DNA of 30,584 bases from RPQK01 sp041946865 (lineage in GTDB: Bacteria > Acidobacteriota > UBA6911 > RPQK01), in assembly GCA_041946865.1 (NCBI GenBank), contig JBHGBF010000036.1, positions 1-30,584 of the forward strand, in the 5' to 3' direction. This document shows, one piece after another, positions 8,103 to 16,100 of the stretch. Position 1 is the stretch's first letter. Each line of letters opens with the position of its first letter. The notes under the pieces were generated by a model that worked only from the letters and a program-made list of their open reading frames with translations, was not told the origin of the DNA and did no database searches. The position numbers and the translations under genes were made by a program.

Positions 8103-9008
8103 CTAGGCCCCCGGCGGCTTTATCCCCTTCATCTTGGTTTTGATCGACAGGAACTTGTCTCTTGACGTGATGAACAGCGTGGAGAAATCCGGGCCCCCGA
8201 AAACCACGTTGGAAGCGTAAGGCACGCTGATGGTTCCGATCAGTTTTCCCTGGACGGAATAGACCACGACCCCGGCCGTGCCGCAGGCGATGTACAAGTT
8301 TCCCTGCTCGTCCAGGGTCATTCCGTCCGGGCCGCCGGTCAGTTCGACCCACCGGGTCTCATTGGCTAACTGCCCGGGTCCTTTGACGTCATATCGATAG
8401 ATCGCCTTTCCCCGGTTATCGGCCAGATAAAGGGTCTTGCCGTCCGGGGTCAGGAGGATTCCGTTCGGCTTCTGGCACACGGTCGACACACGGGTGACCT
8501 TACCGTCCGCGGTGACGTAGTAGGCGTCTTCCTTTCTTACCGTTTCCTGCCCGTGGTGCCTGTAATTGGGATCGGTAAAATAGATCCCGTCCTGGGCGTC
8601 GATTGTCAGGTCGTTGGGCTCGTTGAAACGAAGTCCTTCAAACTCGGACACCAGCACTCTTTTCTGTTTCGTCTTGACGTTGAAGGCGACAATCCGGAAG
8701 GCGGCCCCTTCGCACACGACCAACTCGCCTTTGTGGTTGAACATCATCCCGTTGGCATCGGTGCTGTCGCTGACGAAAACGGTCACGGGGCTGCCGGGCC
8801 GGTAGAAGTGGATGGCGTTGTTCCTCCCATCGGAAAAGTAGACGTTTCCCTCGCGGTCGGCGGCAGGTCCTTCGGTAAAGCCGTATCCGGTGCCGAGCAC
8901 CTGGTACTCGGTCCCGGGGGCCACAACATCGTTGATGCTCATTGCTTCTCCATCTGAGACAGGGATTAAGGCCCAGAGCCAGAGGAATACGATCTGTTGG
9001 ACGATCAT
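8103..9008 (-). CDS. SMP-30/gluconolactonase-like beta-propeller protein
   Basis: 301 residues, close to the family's usual size. The divalent-metal ligands of the SMP-30/gluconolactonase fold are present: E46 in GFTEGPA, N182 in KPNGILLTPDGKTLY and D228 in GGPDGMTLDEQGNLYIA. Repeated blades are visible as GNVYFSD, DGIYFTD, KTLYLAD and GNLYIAC. Family members hydrolyse sugar lactones with Ca2+ or Zn2+. Residues 1-22 (IVQQIVFLWLWALIPVSDGEA) look like a signal peptide, though an internal Met23 is an alternative, cytoplasmic start. No Shine-Dalgarno precedes either ATG clearly. It is first in the minus-strand group with Gfo/Idh/MocA, and its start codon lies 11 bases from one arm of an inverted repeat shared with the divergent gene. 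Confidence 0.85.
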   Translation of the reverse strand: MIVQQIVFLWLWALIPVSDGEAMSINDVVAPGTEYQVLGTGYGFTEGPAADREGNVYFSDGRNNAIHFYRPGSPVTVFVSDSTDANGMMFNHKGELVVCEGAAFRIVAFNVKTKQKRVLVSEFEGLRFNEPNDLTIDAQDGIYFTDPNYRHHGQETVRKEDAYYVTADGKVTRVSTVCQKPNGILLTPDGKTLYLADNRGKAIYRYDVKGPGQLANETRWVELTGGPDGMTLDEQGNLYIACGTAGVVVYSVQGKLIGTISVPYASNVVFGGPDFSTLFITSRDKFLSIKTKMKGIKPPGA

Positions 9009-9019
9009 GCGGGCATGAT

Positions 9020-9102
9020 AACCGACAACCGGACAAACTGACAGATGGCGTCCCGGCCCGGTTCCTGATCAAACTGTCTGTCAGTTTGTCTGGTTGTCGG
9101 CT
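9020..9102. repeat. 25-bp inverted repeat centred between two divergent genes
   Basis: Arms 9020-9044 and 9078-9102 are reverse complements at 23 of 25 positions, with a 33-nt spacer. The outer ends lie 11 bases from the SMP-30 start codon (9008) and 12 bases from the serine hydrolase start codon (9115). Both genes therefore have almost the same sequence directly upstream, in mirror image, and neither has a clear Shine-Dalgarno. It may hold two copies of a promoter, an operator for one regulator, or a 5' leader element; it may also be a dispersed palindromic repeat. Confidence 0.8.
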
Positions 9103-9114
9103 ACACTAATCGCC

Positions 9115-10389
9115 ATGAATCGCAAAGTCAGCTCGTTCTTTCTGGCATTTTGTTTCTTGTCGTCGCTGCTTCTCGCTCAGAAACTGCCTCGAACCGACGC
9201 GGAAAAGGTCGGGATGTCGTCCGACCGCCTGGCAAGAATCGAGACCGTGATGCAGCAATACATTGATCAGGGAAAGCTGGCCGGCATTGTGGCAATGGTC
9301 GTCCGAAACGGAGAAGTCGCCTACGCCAAGGCGCTGGGCAAGCTGGACGTCGAGAAAGGCACACCCATGCCCGAGGACGCCATCTTCCGGATCGCGTCCC
9401 AGTCGAAGGCGTTGACGAGTGTAGCCACCATGATTCTCGTGGAGGAAGGCCGGCTTCTTTTGAGCGACCCGGTCTCCAAGTTCATTCCGGAGTTCAAGAA
9501 CAGCCGCGTCGCAATCAAATCGGCGGAAAAAGGCGCCGAGGGCTATCTGACAGTCCCGGCCAAGAGGCCGATCACGATTCGAGACCTGTTGACTCACACG
9601 GCGGGAATTTCATACGGCGACGGCCCGGCTGCAGACCAGTACGTGAAGGCGGAGTTGCAGGGCTGGAACTTCACGGCAAAACGGGAACCGATCGGGGAGT
9701 CAATCAAGAAGCTCGCCGCGCTGCCCTTTGACACGCAGCCCGGCGAAAAGTTCGTCTACGGTTATAACGTAGACATCCTCGGGTACGTTGTCGAGCGGAT
9801 CGCGGGAATGACGCTGGCCGACTTTATTCGAACCAGGATCACCGAGCCACTCAAAATGGTCGACACTCACTTCTACCTGCCTAAGGAAAAAGTGAATCGG
9901 TTCACTCCGGTCTACGGTCTGAAGAACGGCAGGATCGAGTTAGTCGAGCCTGCAGACAACAACCTTTATGTCAATGGGCCGAGAATGTCGTATTCGGGTG
10001 GCGCCGGGCTGCTGGCGACAGCTGAGGATTACGCACGCTTCCTGCAAATGCTTCTGAACGGCGGTGAGCTGGAAGGCGCACGGATACTGAGTCCGAAGAC
10101 GGTCCGGCTGATGACCGTGAATCATGTCGGGACGCTCTTTAGTGACCGTCTCGGCTTCGGCCTGGGCTTCTGGGTCATCGAAGACCTGGGTCGGGCCGGG
10201 GAACCGGGTTCAGCGGGAGCTTTCGGCTGGGGGGGCGCTTATCATACGTCTTACTGGGTGGATCCAGCCGAACGGCTGGTCGCCGTCTTCATGACGCAAC
10301 TGCTGCCTGCGGGTGATCTCGACGACCATGGCAAGTTCCGGGCATTGGTCTATCAGGCAATCACCACGTCGTACCAGAGAGGCTCGTAA
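9115..10389 (+). CDS. Exported beta-lactamase-fold serine hydrolase (family VIII esterase-like)
   Basis: 424 residues from ATG 9115. An in-frame TTG at 9094 lies inside the inverted repeat and puts seven residues before the signal peptide, so ATG is preferred. The signal peptide is residues 1-21 (SSFFLAFCFLSSLLLAQ). Catalytic SxxK is S95-Q-S-K98 in RIASQSKALTS. The second motif is Y215 in YGYNVDILG, the YxxxxDxxG form found in family VIII esterases and related class C-like hydrolases. A third motif is FGWGGAYHTSYWVDP near the C-terminus. Such proteins cleave esters, amides or beta-lactams in the periplasm; substrate cannot be told. Divergent from the SMP-30 gene. Confidence in the fold is high, in an antibiotic-resistance role low. 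Confidence 0.88.
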   Translation: MNRKVSSFFLAFCFLSSLLLAQKLPRTDAEKVGMSSDRLARIETVMQQYIDQGKLAGIVAMVVRNGEVAYAKALGKLDVEKGTPMPEDAIFRIASQSKALTSVATMILVEEGRLLLSDPVSKFIPEFKNSRVAIKSAEKGAEGYLTVPAKRPITIRDLLTHTAGISYGDGPAADQYVKAELQGWNFTAKREPIGESIKKLAALPFDTQPGEKFVYGYNVDILGYVVERIAGMTLADFIRTRITEPLKMVDTHFYLPKEKVNRFTPVYGLKNGRIELVEPADNNLYVNGPRMSYSGGAGLLATAEDYARFLQMLLNGGELEGARILSPKTVRLMTVNHVGTLFSDRLGFGLGFWVIEDLGRAGEPGSAGAFGWGGAYHTSYWVDPAERLVAVFMTQLLPAGDLDDHGKFRALVYQAITTSYQRGS

Positions 10390-10414
10390 TGAGGGGGGCG
10401 GCGTATGAGCGCGC

Positions 10415-10436
10415 TCAAACGCCAAAACGCGTTTGA
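10415..10436. terminator. Hairpin between convergent genes, possible terminator
   Basis: TCAAACGC (10415-10422) and GCGTTTGA (10429-10436) pair perfectly around a 6-nt loop CAAAAC. The hairpin lies 25 bases after the serine hydrolase stop and 33 bases beyond the stop of the convergent small gene. No T-run follows on either strand, so a bidirectional terminator is only a possibility. Confidence 0.4.
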
Positions 10437-10469
10437 CGGAGCCGCAAAGCGAGGGTGTCGAATTGATCT

Positions 10470-10829
10470 TCAGCCCTTCCGGGCTCCTTCACGCTCGAGC
10501 TTCAGCAGTTCCCGGCGGTATTTCTCTTCCAGCTTGTCCCGCTTGCGCCGGAATTCATCGAGCCGCTTTTGCAGCTTGCGAAGATCTATCGGCTTCTTCT
10601 GCTGAAAGGTCTTCCGGAACTCGGCATCGAGTTTTTGCCGGTCTCTGACCCGTTTTATCTCGAGCTGTTCCAGTTTTCGATTGTATTTGTCGATCTGCCG
10701 GTCCTGGTCATCCGAAAGGAGAGCCAAGGAGGAAGGAGGTGTTGACGGCGCCGCCCCGACAGAACACGCCCCTGGTGCGCCCGCTAAGGCCACGCCCATC
10801 AATAAGAGACAACCGTTCAGCCGGTTCAT
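10470..10829 (-). CDS. Small exported coiled-coil protein
   Basis: 119 residues. The start ATG at 10829 has GGGGGAG about 6 bases upstream. Residues 1-27 are a signal peptide (GCLLLMGVALAGAPGA). A cysteine at 22 follows, but the sequence before it (APGA) is a poor lipobox. After a short Pro/Ser linker, residues 43-119 are almost wholly charged (Lys, Arg, Glu, Asp, Gln) with Leu/Ile heptad spacing, for example KLEQLEIKRVRDRQKL and KRLDEFRRKRDKLEEKYRRE, predicting one long coiled coil. No enzyme motif. Size and composition recall small periplasmic helical proteins, but I do not recognise a family. Convergent with the serine hydrolase. The 236 bases upstream, to the nucleotidyltransferase start, hold no other gene I can support. 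Confidence 0.7.
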   Translation of the reverse strand: MNRLNGCLLLMGVALAGAPGACSVGAAPSTPPSSLALLSDDQDRQIDKYNRKLEQLEIKRVRDRQKLDAEFRKTFQQKKPIDLRKLQKRLDEFRRKRDKLEEKYRRELLKLEREGARKG

Positions 10830-11065
10830 CGACGCTCCCCCTTCGGTCGCTCCGGACCTTAGTTACTTTGGATCTGATTGAGTGTAAAAGGCAAGGAGAT
10901 TTCGAGCGGTGAAGCCAATCACAGAGGCAGGCTGACTTGCCGCGCCAGTCGACATCTCAATCCTGACACGTTACGCTAGATTGAGGCCTAAGCAATTTAC
11001 TGTCGTTCTTCCACCCGGTACGTAGCCAGCCCGAGAATGAAGTGCAAGAAGGAGCAATCGTCCGA

Positions 11066-11878
11066 ATGGCGGCCCACGCAGAATTCCGTAGGCAGAAGGG
11101 AGATGGTTTCGCGCGCGAACGGAAAGTCCGTCTCGAGCCGGATCAGGGGAAGGTTTACAGTGAGGCGGTTCGAATTCTGAACCAGTCAGGCATTACCTAC
11201 GTCCTGTCCGGGGCTTTTGCCCTTCATGCCTACACCGGGCTGTGGCGCAACACCAAGGATCTCGATGTCTTCGTTCGACCGGCAGATGTGGACATCGCCC
11301 TCGAAAGTTTTGCACAAGCGGGCTACACGACGGAGATCCTTGAAGCGCACTGGCTTTCCAAGGCTCGCCGTCCACCCTACTTTGTGGACCTGATTTTCGG
11401 CATGGCCAACGGCCGGGTGGATTTCGACAACGACTTCGTGCATAGCGAACAGGCCATTGACGTAGCCGGAGAGCCAGCCCGCTTGATCCGTTTGGAGGAG
11501 CTCATAGTCTCCAAAATCTACATCGCCGTTCGGGATCGCTTTGACGGCGGCGACGTGGCCCATCTGATCCGATCCAGCGAGGGGAAGCTGGATTGGATGC
11601 GCATAACCAGGCGGCTGGGACAGTTCCGTCCGATTTTGCTCTGGCACCTGATTTTCTTCAATTTCATCTATCCGGGGCACGCCGGCTACCTGCCGAAGGA
11701 CCTGATGGATGAGCTGTTTGATGAGCTTCGGCACCGCTGGCCGTCGGAAGACCGAGTACGCGCCTGTTTCGGGACCCTTCTGGATGCCTTCTCGTTCGCA
11801 GCCGACGTGCAAGATTGGGGTTATACCGACGCGCGAGATCTGAGGCCCTACTATCAGAAGAAAGGAAAGAGGGTTTGA
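11066..11878 (+). CDS. Nucleotidyltransferase-fold protein
   Basis: 270 residues from ATG 11066, which has AAGGAG 11 bases upstream; a GTG at 11042 in frame is an alternative. The N-terminal part has the nucleotidyltransferase core: SGA at 48-50 (YVLSGAFALHAYTGLW) followed by D65-x-D67 in KDLDVFV, the metal-binding pair. A later strand, GRVDFDNDF, may supply the third acidic residue. This resembles the stand-alone NTases of the AbiEii/DUF6036 kind, which transfer a nucleotide to protein, RNA or small molecule; some are toxins, others are not. The C-terminal 100 residues are helical. The stop overlaps the TTG start of the phosphoesterase gene, so the two are translationally coupled. Acceptor unknown. 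Confidence 0.72.
   Translation: MAAHAEFRRQKGDGFARERKVRLEPDQGKVYSEAVRILNQSGITYVLSGAFALHAYTGLWRNTKDLDVFVRPADVDIALESFAQAGYTTEILEAHWLSKARRPPYFVDLIFGMANGRVDFDNDFVHSEQAIDVAGEPARLIRLEELIVSKIYIAVRDRFDGGDVAHLIRSSEGKLDWMRITRRLGQFRPILLWHLIFFNFIYPGHAGYLPKDLMDELFDELRHRWPSEDRVRACFGTLLDAFSFAADVQDWGYTDARDLRPYYQKKGKRV
11861..11873 (+). promoter_or_regulatory. Ribosome binding site deciding a TTG start
   Basis: The purine run AAAGGAAAGAGGG ends one base before TTG 11875, with the GGAA core 7 bases away. It supports TTG 11875 over the longer in-frame start at 11815. Confidence 0.55.
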
Positions 11879-12573
11879 GGATCGCCGCCATCGCCGATCT
11901 GCACTGCCGCGTGAATTCTACGCTTACGCTTCTCTTTGAACAGCTGGAAGAACGGGCAGATCTGTTGATCCTGGCGGGTGACTTGACGGATACCGGTTTG
12001 CCTGCAGAAATGAGTGTCCTGCTGGACGAGCTGAGGAGCTTCTCCGTTCCCATCCTGGCGGTGTTGGGCAATCATGATCACGAGAACGACAAAGCCGAAG
12101 AGTTGTGCAGCATGCTGCGCGACACCGGCATCCTGGTTTTGGAAGGCAACGCGATCGAAATCGAGGGCGTGGGATTCATCGGGACCAAGGGCTTTTGTGG
12201 AGGATTCGGGGACCGGTTGGTTCAGCCCTTTGGCGAGAGAGCCATCAAGGACTTTATCCGTATTGCGATCGACGAAGCGCTCACGTTGGAAAACGCCGTT
12301 ACCAAACTGAACACCGAGCGCAAGGTCGCAGTCCTGCATTACGCGCCGATCAGCCAGACGCTGGCGGGCGAGTCACCGGAGCTGTTTCCCTTTCTGGGTT
12401 GTTCGCGGCTGGCCAGCGCGCTTGACCGGCATGGAGTCGACGTCATTCTGCACGGGCATGCCCACCATGGCTCGCCTGAGGGAAGAACACCCGGCGGGAT
12501 TCCCGTATACAACGTCTGCCGCTTTGTGCAACAGCGTTGCTGCAACCGGGCCTACATGGTGTTTGAAGTCTGA
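11875..12573 (+). CDS. Calcineurin-like metallophosphoesterase
   Basis: 232 residues from TTG 11875, where the sequence begins directly with the first motif. All motifs of the fold are present: D8-x-H10 (IAAIADLHC), GD36 (LAGDLTD), GNHD at 65-68 (VLGNHDHE), a histidine in VLHYAPIS, and GHAH at 194-197 (LHGHAHHG). The family binds two metal ions and cleaves phosphomonoesters, diesters or nucleotides. No signal peptide, so cytoplasmic. The start codon overlaps the stop of the nucleotidyltransferase gene (TTGA), so the two are made together; the second could remove or process what the first adds, but this is inference. Its 3' third lies opposite a weak minus-strand open frame. Confidence 0.88.
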   Translation: MRIAAIADLHCRVNSTLTLLFEQLEERADLLILAGDLTDTGLPAEMSVLLDELRSFSVPILAVLGNHDHENDKAEELCSMLRDTGILVLEGNAIEIEGVGFIGTKGFCGGFGDRLVQPFGERAIKDFIRIAIDEALTLENAVTKLNTERKVAVLHYAPISQTLAGESPELFPFLGCSRLASALDRHGVDVILHGHAHHGSPEGRTPGGIPVYNVCRFVQQRCCNRAYMVFEV

Positions 12574-12765
12574 GTTACACCGCAAGAGCGAGGATTCGAC
12601 ATCTGCAGCGAACCCGCGCAAAAGGAGGCTGCTCTCGAAGGCATCTGAAAAGCCGGCCAGTACTAGGCGCAAGTCCGCCCGAGGAGTTGCAGGTGTCGGC
12701 CACTGAACGCCGGTCGCCAGAAACAGGACGAGAAGCGCTGCAGGGAATAAGTTGCTACTCGTCAT
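12373..12765 (-). CDS. Doubtful small ORF with signal peptide, overlaps the phosphoesterase gene
   Basis: 130 residues if real. In favour: ATG 12765 is preceded at about 7 bases by an excellent Shine-Dalgarno (AGGAGGG), and the first 20 residues read as a signal peptide (MTSSNLFPAALLVLFLATGV). Against: from residue 65 on, the frame is antisense to the conserved end of the phosphoesterase gene, and the residues there look like a shadow translation. The likeliest reading is the 5' remnant of an exported-protein gene that lost its body, or a very short secreted peptide. I do not recognise a family. Confidence 0.25.
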   Translation of the reverse strand: MTSSNLFPAALLVLFLATGVQWPTPATPRADLRLVLAGFSDAFESSLLLRGFAADVESSLLRCNSDFKHHVGPVAATLLHKAADVVYGNPAGCSSLRRAMVGMPVQNDVDSMPVKRAGQPRTTQKGKQLR

Positions 12766-13117
12766 TTTTCGTCCCTCCTGTCTACCTCGCTCTTGCTCAC
12801 GGGCGTGAAGAGCAACCGGCATGCCAACCGGAGGACCGTGGCAGGATTCAGGCGCCTGGCCGGCTTCTGTGAGGAATCGCCCGCTATTCGGCCGCGGTTG
12901 GCAAGTGTCCGGTTATGACACACGTCGACCAGTTCCGAACACCCGGGCGCACAGCCGCAGGTTTGACGAAATCACGGACGCCCCGGGTCGCGCCTGAGGA
13001 CGAGAACGAGCGTCGCCTTGCCTGCCTTCGGGTTTTTCGACACAATAGAGGAATTTGAAGTAGCCAGATCCCTCTCCGGCTCAGCGCGACGGCTACCCAA
13101 TTTCCAAAAGTCAGGGC
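12574..13117. other. 544-bp stretch upstream of the glucan synthase gene
   Basis: Apart from the doubtful minus-strand frame over 12373-12765, I find no gene here. The region must hold the 5' control of the glucan synthase gene. One sigma-70-like candidate promoter is listed separately. I see no strong hairpin or tandem repeat. Confidence 0.5.
13018..13046 (+). promoter_or_regulatory. Candidate promoter of the glucan synthase gene
   Basis: TTGCCT (13018-13023) and CACAAT (13041-13046) are separated by 17 bases, each matching the sigma-70 consensus at 4 of 6 positions. The -10 box ends 71 bases before ATG 13118. A match this weak occurs by chance fairly often. Confidence 0.25.
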
Positions 13118-16100
13118 ATGAAGTTAGGACTCGCTTTTTTTACCGGGCCTTTGGACCTGGGGACGCTCTTCAGGGAGCTCAGCCTCAGGGGACTGCGACG
13201 GGCGACAGTTATCTCCCGTTCTCCTGACGATCGGATCCGGGTGCAGAGACTCGGCGCCGGTCCTGAATACTGGGCCCTTCTTCTAGTCTGTACGAGCATT
13301 CTCCTGGGAATCCTGCTGGAGCTTCCCTTCGAAGCACTGCTTCCTGGAGCGCTGGCGACAGCACTCATCGGGTGGTTGATTGGCCGCAGGCTGGGCGCCG
13401 GCGTGAGCCGGAAGATCGTCAAGCAGTACCAGCACTGGGTGCTGCGGGATGAGATTCTGGTTATCGTCGACGCTTCCGGCCAGGATCTGGAACAAGTGCT
13501 GCAGGTTTTCCGCCTGACCGAAGAGTCCCATCCGGGCATCTTCTTCATTCGTTCCTTCGATCTGCCTGATGCGCCGGAAAGTGAGGAACGGCGTGAGCCA
13601 GTAGCGGGCGAGCGGCTCAAGAGCGAAGCCAGCCGTCTTGCCTCTACGCACCGGCTTGCTCCTCCTGAGCCTCAGACGAAGAGGCTGCTTCAGAGGCTCA
13701 GCCTGCACGAGGCAACCATCAGAAAGGTGGTTCGAGACCTCAACGAGTCGTTGGGGCTGGAGCAGTCGGTGAGCCCGGCCGCCGAGTGGCTTCTGGATAA
13801 CGCGTACGCAATCCAGGCTCATGCCACGGATTTTCGCCGGAATCTGCCCCGCAAGTCGACTCACTTTCTGCCGGTCCTGGCCACCGAGGAAACTTCGGAT
13901 CAGGCCGGCGGTTGGAGAAGAACCAGCCGGACGCCAGGACCGACCAGGGTGGAACAGATCGCCCGGGAACTGGTGCTCTGGACCGATTCAAAGCTAAATC
14001 GCGACAACATCCAGGCGTTCGTTCAGGCGTACCAGAGCCTGATTCCCCTGACAATCGCTGAGCTCTGGCTGCTCCCGCTCATGCTCCGGTTCGCCCTCCT
14101 GGAGCAGCTGCATATCCGGAGCGTCAAAGTCGCGCGTCGGCAGCACGAGCGCGAGCTGGCCGACTTCTGGGCAAACCGGCTGCTGCATGCCGCCCGGCGA
14201 GATCCGGACGAGCTGTTGCTGGTCCTGGCCGAGCTGGCGCGCCAGACTCCCGTTCTCCAGCCGCATTTCGCCGTTCGCCTCATCGGTCACCTTTACGATG
14301 AGGAAGCCGCTTTCTCGGCCGTCCAGAACTGGCTCGAGCGTGAATTCGATTCTCCTCTTCCGGAAGTGATTCATCAGGAGCAGATGCGCCAGGCGGTTGA
14401 CAAGGTGTCGGTAGCAAATGCGATCACCAGCCTCCGTTACCTGGGCGAGAGTGACTGGACGGAGTTGTTTGAGACGCTGAGCCGCGTCGACAGGCTTTTG
14501 CGTCAGGATCCGGGCGAGACCTATATGTGGAGCGACTTCCGGACACGGGACCGCTGCCGGCAGGCCGTCGAAGAGATCTCGCGCTTGTCGGGCAGGTCTG
14601 AGGTGGAAGTCGCCCAAGAGGCGCTCCGTCTCGCCGCCCGGACGCCCGCCTCCGCCGGCCCGCTTGCACCGCCTAAGACAGAGCAGGTCGCATACTATCT
14701 TATCGACCGTGGAAGACCCGAGCTGGAAGCGGCGCTCCAGTGCCCCGTCCCGGTTCGTTACCGGGTGCTTCGCTTCGTCTACCGGCATTCTTCGCTGGGC
14801 TATCTTGGAACTACGGCTTTGATCGTCGGCCTTATTCTCGGCCTGGGAGTTTTCCTGTCCGAGGCGTTTCGCAGCCCTTGGAGCGTGTTTATTTTTGTGC
14901 TCCTCGGCATGTTTCCGAGCTTGGAGATCGCCGTTCAGCTCGTCAATTACCTGATTTCCAGCCTCATCCCGCCTCAGATCCTGCCAAAACTGTCCTTCGA
15001 GAAAACCGGAATTCCCGAGCGCTGCAAGACGTTGGTGATCGTCCCCATGATCCTTTTGACTCCGGACTCGATTCGCACTCAGCTGAACCGTCTGGAAGTC
15101 AACTACCTTGGAAACCGAGACCCGAACCTGCTCTTCGGCCTGCTTTCCGACTTTCCAGATGCGCCCACCGCGGAAAGGCCGGAGGACCGCGCGCTCTACG
15201 AAATAGCGGCCGCCGGGATCGAGCAGCTGAATCGGAAGTACCAGACGGACACCTTCTATTTGTTTCATCGGGCCCGGGTCTGGTCGGAGAGCGAACAAGC
15301 CTGGGTAGGATGGGAACGCAAGCGCGGCAAACTGGAGGAGCTCAACTGCCTGCTCAATGGAGAGCCGCATCCCTGGGGCAGGCAGAGTTACGGGCCGCGA
15401 CCCGACAAGTTGCTGCGGATCGGGACTCCCGCCCGCTTGCGCGGCGTTCGGTACGTCATCACCCTGGACGCCGACACGCAAATGCCACCCGGAACGGCGC
15501 GCCGGCTGATCGAAACGATCGCTCATCCGCTGAACGAAGCCGAGGTGGCCAGGGACCGCAGTCGGGTCCTGGCGGGCTATGCCATCATCCAGCCAAGGGT
15601 CAGTACCATCCTTCCCGAGGCGGTCGCCACTCGTTTCACCCGGCTGTTTACCGAGCCGGGAGGCACGGATCCTTACACGCCCGCAGTCTCCGACGCGTAT
15701 CAGGACTTGTTCGCAGAGAGCATTTACCACGGAAAGGCGATCTATGACGTCCGTGCCTTTCATCGCGTGCTGTCCGGCCGGTTCCCGCCGGAGACCCTTC
15801 TGAGTCACGATCTGATCGAAGGCTGCTATCTGCGAGTCGCTTTGGCCAGCGACATCGAAATCCTCGAGGCTTTTCCTCATTTCTATCATGCCTGGATCCA
15901 TCGGCTTCATCGCTGGATCCGCGGGGACTGGCAGATCATGAGCTGGGTGTTTCCCTGGGTTCCGAGGGGAACTTCCACCGGGATCACCACGGAACGGAAT
16001 CCGCTGACCGTCATCAGCCGGTGGAAGATCTTCGACAATCTGCGCCGGAGCCTGACCTCGCCTGCCTGCCTGGCCTTGCTGCTGGGCGCCTGGTTCTCAT

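Noticed and set aside
9115..10389. Reading the serine hydrolase as an antibiotic beta-lactamase
   Set aside because: The motifs fit family VIII esterases and general class C-like hydrolases as well; there is no regulator or resistance context to support a resistance role.
13018..13227. 69-codon plus-strand frame at the 5' end of the glucan synthase gene
   Set aside because: It overlaps the real start out of frame, and has neither ribosome site nor motif.
13994..15910. 638-codon open frame on the minus strand inside the glucan synthase gene
   Set aside because: It is antisense to the conserved transferase region. In GC-rich genes with strong third-position bias one antisense frame often stays open; the translation shows no motif, signal or domain.
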